From: a virus
DNA: 43,468 bases
Virus record (IMG/VR): IMGVR_UViG_3300042863_000623
Location: 1-43,468 of that record
Reading direction: 5' to 3' (one strand)
Of the stretch, positions 1 to 7,566 are shown in pieces; positions within the stretch are counted from its first letter, which is position 1; every line of letters begins with the position of its first letter. A model generated the notes under the pieces. The model was not told where the DNA came from. It saw nothing but the letters and a program-made list of their open reading frames with translations, and ran no database searches. The translations under genes and the position numbers were made by a program.

Positions 1-461
1 TCTTGAAACAAATTAAATTTAACTATATTAAGATTATACATTTTTTCTAGTTTTTCTAATACAGAAAATGTATAGAATGTGTCAATTGTGCAAATCCTAG
101 TGTCAGGGTGGTCGTGTAATAATGATCGATTTATTAATCCCGGTCCACGAGTTTTTCTTAAAAATTCAGGAGCTAGATGAGGTATCATAAATCTATCACG
201 CAGAGGTGTAGTAATGCCAAACAATATTAGATCATCAGAAGACATGTTAGTGCAATCTAACCATAACTGATCTAATTGAACAAAATTACTACACCCACTA
301 ATTGCTCGATTTGTTAAAGTTACATTAAGTTTTTTTGCTAGTACTGATGCAAAACTAACATTATATCTATTATATTCCATGTTTTCTAGTATAGCGTCGA
401 TCCGATCAGGAATATCCTGATCACCTGCTACAAAACTATCACCGTATGCCCATAGTTTCAT
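1..461 (-). CDS. SGNH/GDSL-hydrolase-like protein, C-terminus cut by window edge
   Basis: About 153 residues are visible before the left edge. The protein opens MKLWAYGDSFVAG, a block I motif of SGNH/GDSL hydrolases with the nucleophile serine expected in GDSF (residues 7-10). A second glycine-containing stretch, AISGCSNF, fits block II. The C-terminal part that should carry the catalytic Asp-His is outside the window. Members of this fold remove acetyl or other acyl groups from sugars or lipids; the substrate here is unknown. The start ATG overlaps the stop of the upstream radical SAM gene in an ATGA junction, so the two are translationally coupled. A second SGNH-like gene lies at 4057-4806, and both share the GDSF start but otherwise look divergent. 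An acyl esterase role is inferred from the motif only. Confidence 0.65.
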   Translation of the reverse strand, partial: MKLWAYGDSFVAGDQDIPDRIDAILENMEYNRYNVSFASVLAKKLNVTLTNRAISGCSNFVQLDQLWLDCTNMSSDDLILFGITTPLRDRFMIPHLAPEFLRKTRGPGLINRSLLHDHPDTRICTIDTFYTFSVLEKLEKMYNLNIVKFNLFQ

Positions 462-1591
462 TTGTTTAATAACTCCCATTCAGTAGGCCACAATTTTTCA
501 AATTTTAAAGTTTCATTTTTTAAATAGGTAGTTTCTAATGAATATATTTCTTCTACAAAACTTTTATTTGTTGATTTTGTTTTTAATGTGAGATTTTTCT
601 TAAAAGTCAATAACCACTCTAATCCGGGAGCATCTGGAAATAATTTTTCACATTGAGTGATTTCGTCGATTGCACGTTGCTTTAATTCAGGAGATAATTT
701 AAGAACACTAGCTGTAGAATTTTCTCCCGACGACTCTAATAAATTCCAAAATACATTTTTAATTTTATTTTCCTGTATAAACTCATAAAATTCAACAAGA
801 TTAAATGCAGAATATATCGAATATAAACTATGTGCATCTATATTATTGGATGTTTTTTCTTGTATGTAATTTATATTTTTTGCAAATAGATCCCAAGATG
901 CTCCTCGTCTTACATACTCGTATCTGTTGCCAACTGTTTCAAAACTAACTCCCCATTTTGTAGTTCGTTCATTTATTAATGTTTGTGCAATTGAGTTAGA
1001 TTCTAATGGTATTGCTAGATTGGATAAGATGTAAAAACTTCTATCATCTGTTATAGTATTAACTAATCGTAGATTTTGTTTTTGTAATAACGGTTCGCCG
1101 CCTAACATTAAGATATTTTCTATAGAGTCTATGTTTTTTTCAATCATGAGAAATAAACTATTTTCGTTTTCATCTTTGATTGTATTAATTTTTAAACCCT
1201 TCAACGTTGCCCACTTAGAACTAAAATATTCATAACAATAAGTACAAGATAAATTACAAGTGTTACTCCAGCGTAGATCTAATCTTCTCAATTTAAAAAA
1301 AGAATTATCAACAGGTCCGTAGTCAGTTTGAAATCTTTCCAAATCACTGTCTCTTTCTGATCTAGCATTTTGAGATTCTTGTTGTTTACATTGTCTGCAA
1401 GACTCATGCCATTTACCATCAAGAATATGCTGTCGAATATCGGTTGCAACCTTTCCGTTGATTAGTTCGTCAATTGTGTTTGTATGTAACGATCCTATAG
1501 AATTAGATGCCGAACAACAAGTCTTGACGTGGCCATCCGGTCCTAAGAAAATCTCAGTGAACGGCAAAGAACAAAATGTTTCTTTGTTCAT
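458..1591 (-). CDS. radical SAM protein with N-terminal cysteine cluster
   Basis: 377 residues. The radical SAM 4Fe-4S motif CxxxCxxC is C112, C116, C119 (TCNLSCTYCY), followed by the GGEP motif at about 164-167 that contacts S-adenosylmethionine. Before the core sits a cysteine cluster: C7 in FCSLPF, C25-C26 in KTCC and C65/C68 in CRQC. This resembles a SPASM/twitch auxiliary-cluster region but is placed N-terminally. Such enzymes make a 5'-deoxyadenosyl radical and act on peptides, sugars or cofactors; the substrate here is unknown. It overlaps its upstream neighbour (ATGA, four bases) and the downstream SGNH gene in the same way. The gene is visibly AT-rich. It is clearly related to the radical SAM genes at 2843, 4796 and 6133, so duplication within the cassette is likely. 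Confidence 0.88.
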   Translation of the reverse strand: MNKETFCSLPFTEIFLGPDGHVKTCCSASNSIGSLHTNTIDELINGKVATDIRQHILDGKWHESCRQCKQQESQNARSERDSDLERFQTDYGPVDNSFFKLRRLDLRWSNTCNLSCTYCYEYFSSKWATLKGLKINTIKDENENSLFLMIEKNIDSIENILMLGGEPLLQKQNLRLVNTITDDRSFYILSNLAIPLESNSIAQTLINERTTKWGVSFETVGNRYEYVRRGASWDLFAKNINYIQEKTSNNIDAHSLYSIYSAFNLVEFYEFIQENKIKNVFWNLLESSGENSTASVLKLSPELKQRAIDEITQCEKLFPDAPGLEWLLTFKKNLTLKTKSTNKSFVEEIYSLETTYLKNETLKFEKLWPTEWELLNK

Positions 1592-2850
1592 TTAGATACC
1601 TTTATTTCCCGCCAATTTCTAGATTTGTCGTCCATCTTTTCGTGTGTATAAATTCTATCTACTCGACTAAAGGTTCCGCATATGTTAGCACAATATGCCA
1701 TTTTGCCTTCGGCACAGCTAGACTTGGTCCATGAGTCCGTAAACACCCGATCCAGGTGATGACCTTCCATGATTTCTTGAAGGCTATGTTTGTTAAGGTC
1801 GAAGTGATCCCAGCCGTACTTTTCAATCTCGTAATGCAGTTGCAGGCTTTGGCTATCTGAATGTACGCCGTTTAAGTGTGTGCCCATGTAACAACAAGGG
1901 ATAACACGACCCTTTTGATCAACAAATATTTCTCTACCACCATTTCTAGTTTCGGCTTTACACTTGATGCTAGCACTATCTAATATAGAATTATCTTCTG
2001 AACGTAGCATGTCATATACGTTGGCAACACGTTCAGGATGATTGTTGTGTGTTAGTTTATTTTCTTTAAGACGTTTGTAATCATCTATACTAAATTTCCA
2101 AAATTGATCTTGTACTTGTCCTTGAGGATTTTCCAAATTTCTATTCTTTGGGTCTACAGGAGCATCGATCCAATAATCAAATTCACCCTCGCGAGTCATT
2201 GCACTCATGCGTACTAAACTTGTACCGTTATCAACGCCCAATGCTTTCTTAGGAACAAATGCATGAAATCCCATGTCTTTAGAAAGTTGTTTAGCTTCGT
2301 CGATTTGATGTTCGTTATGTTTAAAAATCAAGTAGTCCCATTCTGCACGACCACCTGCATCTATGAATGCTTTTGCATTTGCTATGAGCTTATCCCACTC
2401 TACGTTTCTTCTGTACAAGTGGTTTGTGTCTGCTAGTCCGTCGATACTAAATGTAATTTGCCATGACCAGTGATCTCTTAGTTTCTTTGAAAACAAAGTT
2501 CCCATCTTAGCCCAGAATTCTGGTTTACGCATTCCACCGTTCGTATTCATACGAATGACAGTTGTTGGACTTACTTGATCTATGTATTCGCAAATCTCGT
2601 ATAGATCTTTTGCCATGCCGGGGTCACCGTGAACACCGCAAAACAAAATTACTTCACACTTGTTAACAACTTCTGGTGGAAAATATTGTTTAAATTTTTC
2701 AATAGTAATTTGATCTATTTCTAAATCTGGACGAGTAAGTGGACTGTTAACATGAAATCGAGTACACATTGGACACGCAGCATTACACGCATTAGACAGC
2801 TCGATGTGTAATTGATCTAGTTGATCAAAATTAAAAAAGTTATTATTCAT
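1588..2850 (-). CDS. radical SAM protein with C-terminal SPASM-like cysteines
   Basis: 420 residues. The radical SAM motif lies very near the N-terminus, C22, C26, C29 (ACNAACPMCT), as in PqqE/AslB-type enzymes. A C-terminal cysteine set, C297, C319-C320 (VIPCCYMG), C379, C387 and C391, fits a SPASM domain holding one or two auxiliary iron-sulphur clusters. The usual GGEP is replaced by a diverged FCGVHGDPG at about 70-78. SPASM proteins modify ribosomal peptides, make cofactors or oxidise alcohols and sugars; which applies here is unknown. Its architecture differs from the other four radical SAM genes of the cassette, whose extra cysteines come before the core, so it may catalyse a different step. 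It overlaps the upstream gene by eight bases and the downstream gene by four. Confidence 0.88.
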   Translation of the reverse strand: MNNNFFNFDQLDQLHIELSNACNAACPMCTRFHVNSPLTRPDLEIDQITIEKFKQYFPPEVVNKCEVILFCGVHGDPGMAKDLYEICEYIDQVSPTTVIRMNTNGGMRKPEFWAKMGTLFSKKLRDHWSWQITFSIDGLADTNHLYRRNVEWDKLIANAKAFIDAGGRAEWDYLIFKHNEHQIDEAKQLSKDMGFHAFVPKKALGVDNGTSLVRMSAMTREGEFDYWIDAPVDPKNRNLENPQGQVQDQFWKFSIDDYKRLKENKLTHNNHPERVANVYDMLRSEDNSILDSASIKCKAETRNGGREIFVDQKGRVIPCCYMGTHLNGVHSDSQSLQLHYEIEKYGWDHFDLNKHSLQEIMEGHHLDRVFTDSWTKSSCAEGKMAYCANICGTFSRVDRIYTHEKMDDKSRNWREIKVSK

Positions 2851-4060
2851 AGTTTATTGTCTTTGCATATTCTGGATATACTGTTGCAAAATTTTGTCCT
2901 CGATATTCATCGTGTGCTTTTACATGTCGATTAAACTTTTCCCAATTTTCTGATTTAGCAGTGCCGTTAATAATAAAATTAATAATTCCTGGAATATGAT
3001 ACTCATACATATACCCATCAACATCTTCTTTAGGAATTGACTTGAGTATATCAACAACATAGGATTTTACGTCCGTTGGCAGTTGAGTTAAGTTATATTG
3101 TATTGGTCCGTGTACTAAATTAAGATAGGGTCCAAATTCTTTAAAATTTGTATTGTGTTCTTTTAATATTGCTGGCAATCCTGTAATGTTTATTGTACTC
3201 AAAGTAATACACCAACCTAGATAGATGTTACCTGTTCTATTACTAAGTTCTACTGCCTTTTTCATATTTTCTTTTACTTCGCTCCATTTAGCAGGATAAC
3301 GCATGTATTCGAATTGTTCTCCTATACCGTCGACACTGAATGATAAATGTACGTGTCTAAAATGTTTGAATATTTCAACTTTTTCAGCAGGCCACTGTGT
3401 GCCGTTGGTAGCATAGTGTACTTCGATATCTTTAGCATATCCTTTTTCAACAGCAACTTCTAAGATACGCCACATTTTTTTACTCATGAAAGGCTCACCG
3501 CCATAGAAGTCGAACTGTTTAATCGTTGCTAAGTTATTTTCTAGATCATCCCAAAACGGACTTTCGTCATCGTAGTGCTGATGATACTTTTTCATACTTT
3601 GAGCAAATAATTTATATGTAGAATATCTCTGGTTTTCATAAACATCGTAGTCCTCTTCCATCCAAGTACTACTAGAATGACTTCCGCAGGTTCTGCATTT
3701 TAAATTGCAGGTATTGCCCAAGTTTAATTCAACTTTGGCAAGACCTTTAAAGGGTGCATTTCCTTTACGTAACCAGTCAACGTATTTGTCGTTATCGCGC
3801 TGACGCTTACTTTTACGACCAGCGTCTTCTTCTTCGAAACACCAACTGCACTTATCGTGTCTCTTTCCGGAACCCAATGTATCTCTCACTTCCTGAAATG
3901 CTTTCTGATTAAAATTAATTGCAATAGGTTCAGCACCTAATGAATGTTTTAGATCTTGATCTCGATACATGCAACAAATTTTTGTTGTACCAGTATTATT
4001 TCCACTCATTGCGTGGTCAGCGTTTACACACCAGGTAGTTTTATTTTGTTCGTTTATCAT
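2843..4060 (-). CDS. radical SAM protein with N-terminal cysteine cluster
   Basis: 405 residues. The radical SAM motif is C118, C122, C125 (TCNLKCRTCG), with GGEP at 187-190 (FYGGEPF). An N-terminal cysteine set (C11, C29-C30 in KICCMY, C71 and C74 in CSWC) precedes the core, and is followed by a charged linker. After the core, SFSVDGIGEQFEYMRY fits the next strand of the partial TIM barrel. The reaction is unknown; the layout matches proteins annotated as twitch-domain radical SAM proteins in marine phages. It is coupled by ATGA overlap to the SGNH-like gene upstream. The shared WxxxxEYMR-type stretch and cysteine layout link it most closely to the proteins at 4796-6163 and 6133-7566. Confidence 0.9.
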   Translation of the reverse strand: MINEQNKTTWCVNADHAMSGNNTGTTKICCMYRDQDLKHSLGAEPIAINFNQKAFQEVRDTLGSGKRHDKCSWCFEEEDAGRKSKRQRDNDKYVDWLRKGNAPFKGLAKVELNLGNTCNLKCRTCGSHSSSTWMEEDYDVYENQRYSTYKLFAQSMKKYHQHYDDESPFWDDLENNLATIKQFDFYGGEPFMSKKMWRILEVAVEKGYAKDIEVHYATNGTQWPAEKVEIFKHFRHVHLSFSVDGIGEQFEYMRYPAKWSEVKENMKKAVELSNRTGNIYLGWCITLSTINITGLPAILKEHNTNFKEFGPYLNLVHGPIQYNLTQLPTDVKSYVVDILKSIPKEDVDGYMYEYHIPGIINFIINGTAKSENWEKFNRHVKAHDEYRGQNFATVYPEYAKTINYE

Positions 4061-4806
4061 AATTTTAATAGTTCTCTAATACAGTTTGGGTCGTTTGAAA
4101 CATTTTTATCTTTAAGGATATCTATCATAGTCGATGTATTATTTAAATTTTCATACATGCGATCGGCAACTAATTTATTATTTTTCCAATTCATGTGGCA
4201 ATATCGCATATCGCCTGAGTATATCATTTTTATAAATTGTTCTTGTTCTACAGGTGTTAATTGTTGTTGTTCAAATTGGATTAGGTCAATAGCATTATAT
4301 ATGCAAAATCCTGCTCTGCTTTCATAATTAATCAACGTACCGTTATCAAACGGCATGAAATTTATCAATTTTATGTTATTATCGCGACATAGTTGATTCA
4401 CATCATTAAATATTTTTTGATATACAAAAAGATCAAACTCTTCCGAGTTTACGATGGGGTATGTATCTAAAAGAATTTTTGCAACATCACGTTTTTCTTT
4501 GGCTATATTAGGAACGAATAATTTATTTACAGTAATATGGTGCATTGTTTCGTATTCTTTTTGGAGACTATGCCACCGATTGTGCTGACTATATACAAAT
4601 ACTATGTGTGAGTAGTCTTTGTAATGTTTTATAAAATTATTAAAACTCCACCAGATACTTGTTCCATGTAGTGCGTATAAAGTAGAATCAATATTTAATA
4701 AATCAGAAAGAGTTTTCGCCCATGGCTCTCCAGATATGGGTAGAGGAGATAGGTCTTTACTTGCAAAGCTATCTCCAAAAATTCCAAGATGTTTTTTAAT
4801 ATTCAT
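4057..4806 (-). CDS. SGNH/GDSL-hydrolase-like protein
   Basis: 249 residues. The N-terminus LGIFGDSFAS (GDSF at 11-14) is a block I motif with the candidate serine nucleophile at 13. ALHGTS supplies a block II glycine at about 48, and VYSQHNRW at 71-78 could be block III. Near the C-terminus, CHMNWKNNKLVADRM places a histidine at 204 where block V is expected, so a complete catalytic Ser-His pair is plausible. No signal peptide or membrane segment is visible, so it should act in the host cytoplasm. It sits between radical SAM genes, overlapping both (11 bases upstream, 4 downstream). By family it may be an esterase or deacetylase acting on sugars or lipids; that is inference. The incomplete block III means a non-catalytic member is possible. 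Confidence 0.65.
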   Translation of the reverse strand: MNIKKHLGIFGDSFASKDLSPLPISGEPWAKTLSDLLNIDSTLYALHGTSIWWSFNNFIKHYKDYSHIVFVYSQHNRWHSLQKEYETMHHITVNKLFVPNIAKEKRDVAKILLDTYPIVNSEEFDLFVYQKIFNDVNQLCRDNNIKLINFMPFDNGTLINYESRAGFCIYNAIDLIQFEQQQLTPVEQEQFIKMIYSGDMRYCHMNWKNNKLVADRMYENLNNTSTMIDILKDKNVSNDPNCIRELLKL

Positions 4807-6163
4807 TGTAAACTGTTTTGCACAATTCGTAAAAATCTTTATATTCTGGAAAGGTCTTTAATAAGTTAGTATTTAACCGCTTGTCGTTTTCTGAAAAGAA
4901 GCTGTAAAAGTCTCTGCGACCAGCACGAATTTTTTCTGCAGGAATTGTTTTTTCCTTCATATAATCTGTAACACGAAGCATTTTTTCATATTCAACATCT
5001 GTAAACCATTTTTTATTATCTACAATAAATTGTAGTTGACGTTCTTGATGTTTTATGAAATCGTCTGTAAGAATATTAATCATCCAGTGTGGTGGTTCTT
5101 TTAAGTAAGGGGTATCAAAGGAGACTGATTCAAATCCAAACTTCTCACGCCATTCAATCACCTTTTCTAATAGTTGTTGAAAGTTAGTTACACAAAGAAC
5201 ATTATATGTACACATTAAGTTTACAGTAGCACCTGCTTTGATTACTTCTATCATGTTGCGTTCCCAGTGATCACATTTAAGTCCTGTACGCATATACTCT
5301 GCTTGCTCGCCCCAACTATCAATGCTGGTAAAGAAACTAAACTTACGAATTTTCTTTTGACGAACCAGACTAGTTACTCTTTGAATAAGTCTGTCAACAC
5401 GATCGAATGTTACACCTAGATTACTGTTTAATGTAATTTCTAAGTGAGGGGCTGGTTCGTCTTCTAACAGATCAAAAAACTGCATTGCACCTGGATTCAT
5501 TAGAGGTTCACCGCCTGTGATGCGGAGTGTGTGTAGATCTTTACGCAGACTGGGCCACCATTTCCAGAATGCTTCAATGTAGGGATTTTCGTCTTTAGGA
5601 CCATAGTATGTTCCGTTGGTCATAAACTCAATGCCATACTGATTATAGGTTAGATCGTAATTACCATGCTTCTTGATTTCTTCTGTCCACATGGTGCTTG
5701 CTTGTGGGCAGCAATAACCGCAACGATAATTACAGCCATTACCAAAACTAACTTCTAGGTAACGAGGATTAACTGGTGCATCCCAGGGAAGCTCTGCTAG
5801 TTTTTCAATCAGCGGTTCGCTAAAATCACTTGAACTATGTATCATTCTGTCACTGATATGCTCGCCTGGTAGATCTTCAATATTCCAACAATATTGGCAT
5901 TCGTTAGGGCGACCTCCTTCTAACATAGTTTTACGCTGTTCTTTTTTCCATCTTGTATTGTGTAACGCACTAGGATCTGCTGCAATTTCATCTAAGCCAA
6001 TATGATGCGGGCGTGGATGATAGCAACTATGATTATCACCGGTGTGTAGATACAGAGTTTGGTGCAACCACTTCATTGCACAGAATCCCGAACCAACTTT
6101 GTTTAATCTATCTCTTACGTTTTTAATAAACGTTACTCTGTTTTCTTGCATTTTGCCTCGCAT
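4796..6163 (-). CDS. radical SAM protein with N-terminal cysteine cluster
   Basis: 455 residues. The radical SAM motif is C144, C148, C151 (GCNYRCGYCC), with GGEP at 217-220 (ITGGEPLM). An N-terminal region carries C28, C47 (SCYHPRPHH) and C89/C92 (ECQYCW), probably ligands of an auxiliary cluster. The SCYHPR and CxxCW blocks and the LHNTxxKKEQR segment are shared with the neighbouring protein at 6133-7566, so these two are paralogues. The start is uncertain: ATG at 6163 has GGA five bases upstream, while ATG at 6151 has GAGG four bases upstream. Both overlap the end of the upstream gene. The substrate is unknown. The conserved lysine/arginine-rich stretch between the cysteine sets could contact a phosphate or leader peptide, but this is a guess. 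Confidence 0.9.
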   Translation of the reverse strand: MRGKMQENRVTFIKNVRDRLNKVGSGFCAMKWLHQTLYLHTGDNHSCYHPRPHHIGLDEIAADPSALHNTRWKKEQRKTMLEGGRPNECQYCWNIEDLPGEHISDRMIHSSSDFSEPLIEKLAELPWDAPVNPRYLEVSFGNGCNYRCGYCCPQASTMWTEEIKKHGNYDLTYNQYGIEFMTNGTYYGPKDENPYIEAFWKWWPSLRKDLHTLRITGGEPLMNPGAMQFFDLLEDEPAPHLEITLNSNLGVTFDRVDRLIQRVTSLVRQKKIRKFSFFTSIDSWGEQAEYMRTGLKCDHWERNMIEVIKAGATVNLMCTYNVLCVTNFQQLLEKVIEWREKFGFESVSFDTPYLKEPPHWMINILTDDFIKHQERQLQFIVDNKKWFTDVEYEKMLRVTDYMKEKTIPAEKIRAGRRDFYSFFSENDKRLNTNLLKTFPEYKDFYELCKTVYNEY

Positions 6164-7566
6164 TCTTTCCAGAAAGTTTCTAACTCTGGAAATGTATTTA
6201 AAAAATTTGTGTCTTGACGCTTGTCTTGCTGGCTAAAAAATAAATAAAAATTCTCTTTAGCTAATTCACTGTTAAATCCAGTGTCTGATTTAATCCAATC
6301 GATCAATCTCTGTACTTTGCTAATTTCAAAGTCGCTAAATCCTTTAAACTCGTTCCATTTGGTTTCTGGATTATATTTCATAAACTCAATTGTGCGTTCT
6401 AACTCAGAAACTAAATCAGGTAATAATTTAGGATTCAAAAAATCGGGATCAATTAACTGAGGCACATCAAACCAAACCAACTGACGACCACTGTTAAATT
6501 GTTTGCGTAATTTTAATATATTTTCCATGTATTCGTAAAATCGTGTGTACGACAACGCATTAAAAGTGATAATAAATGTCAAACTATGTTTATCGCTGTT
6601 TTGGAGATAATCAGTTACATTGGTGTATAGCATGTCAAAGTTCATGCCGTTACGTATATATTCAGCCTGTTTGCCCCACGAGTCTAAACTGCAAAACAAC
6701 ATAAAGTGGTCAATTGCATTTTTTTCAGTGATTTTCTTCAATGATATCATGAACTTATTCCACTGATTTCCAGGCGGGCAGCAATTTGACGTTATAGACA
6801 GGTTTAAGGCAGGATGTGGGTGCTCGTATACATAATCAAACATTTTAAAAGTATTTTTATCCATCAACGGTTCGCCACCAGTCATACGGAACGTTTGTAG
6901 CTTTGGATAAACTACAGGCATCCATTTCCAAAAGGCTTTTAGATAAGGATTGTCAGGACCGTTGTCGATATTGAGTTTTTTTACCCATGTAATGTCATTG
7001 TGCCAGCGATCAGATAAAGTGATAGCACCGCTTTGTTCTATATCCTGTTGCCATGCTGTGCTTAGGTGCGGACTACAATAGCTGCATTTAAAATTGCAGG
7101 CCTGATTGAAGTTTACTTCAACATATTGAGGTATTGCATCACCTTCAAATCCCAATGCCTTGGCTTCCTCAATTAGTCCGTCTTCGTAAACGTCCTTACT
7201 GCGATATGCGCGATCGCTGAGTTGATTGCCACTGTCTTCGATTTGCCAACAAAATTCACATTCTTTAGGACGAGTCCCTTCTAGCATTAATTTACGTTGT
7301 TCTTTTTTATACTTGGTATTATGCAACGCACTTACATCGATCACTATTTCATCTAATGGAATTTGATGTGCTCTAGGATGATAACAACTATGAGTCTTTC
7401 CTGTGGGAATATGTATACTAACGTTATACCATTTGGCAAGACAGAAACTAGGACTAACCTTGTTTAGTTCTTTATACACATATTCAGCGTCGGCAAGATA
7501 ACGAGATTCATATCTACCATTAATCTCTTTAAGTTCATTGCCTTTTATATTACGATTATATTCCAC
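6133..7566 (-). CDS. radical SAM protein with N-terminal cysteine cluster, GTG start
   Basis: 477 residues from a GTG at 7566. The radical SAM motif CNFKCSYC is at 157-164 in this numbering, followed by MTGGEPLM. The preceding region has SFCLAKW, SCYHPRAH and ECEFCW, matching the paralogue at 4796-6163. The frame stays open upstream to 7755, but that part overlaps the conserved end of the glycosyltransferase gene in another frame and has no counterpart in the paralogue. GTG 7566 has AGGA eight bases upstream (7575-7578) and overlaps the upstream stop by 11 bases, typical for this operon. ATG 7596 is the alternative (487 residues) but has no ribosome binding site. The reaction is unknown. Confidence is high for the family and moderate for the start. 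Confidence 0.85.
   Translation of the reverse strand: MEYNRNIKGNELKEINGRYESRYLADAEYVYKELNKVSPSFCLAKWYNVSIHIPTGKTHSCYHPRAHQIPLDEIVIDVSALHNTKYKKEQRKLMLEGTRPKECEFCWQIEDSGNQLSDRAYRSKDVYEDGLIEEAKALGFEGDAIPQYVEVNFNQACNFKCSYCSPHLSTAWQQDIEQSGAITLSDRWHNDITWVKKLNIDNGPDNPYLKAFWKWMPVVYPKLQTFRMTGGEPLMDKNTFKMFDYVYEHPHPALNLSITSNCCPPGNQWNKFMISLKKITEKNAIDHFMLFCSLDSWGKQAEYIRNGMNFDMLYTNVTDYLQNSDKHSLTFIITFNALSYTRFYEYMENILKLRKQFNSGRQLVWFDVPQLIDPDFLNPKLLPDLVSELERTIEFMKYNPETKWNEFKGFSDFEISKVQRLIDWIKSDTGFNSELAKENFYLFFSQQDKRQDTNFLNTFPELETFWKECEAKCKKTE

Noticed and set aside
3956-4327. Plus-strand open frame opposite the radical SAM and SGNH genes
   Set aside because: It runs antisense to two well supported genes and shows no domain or start signal.
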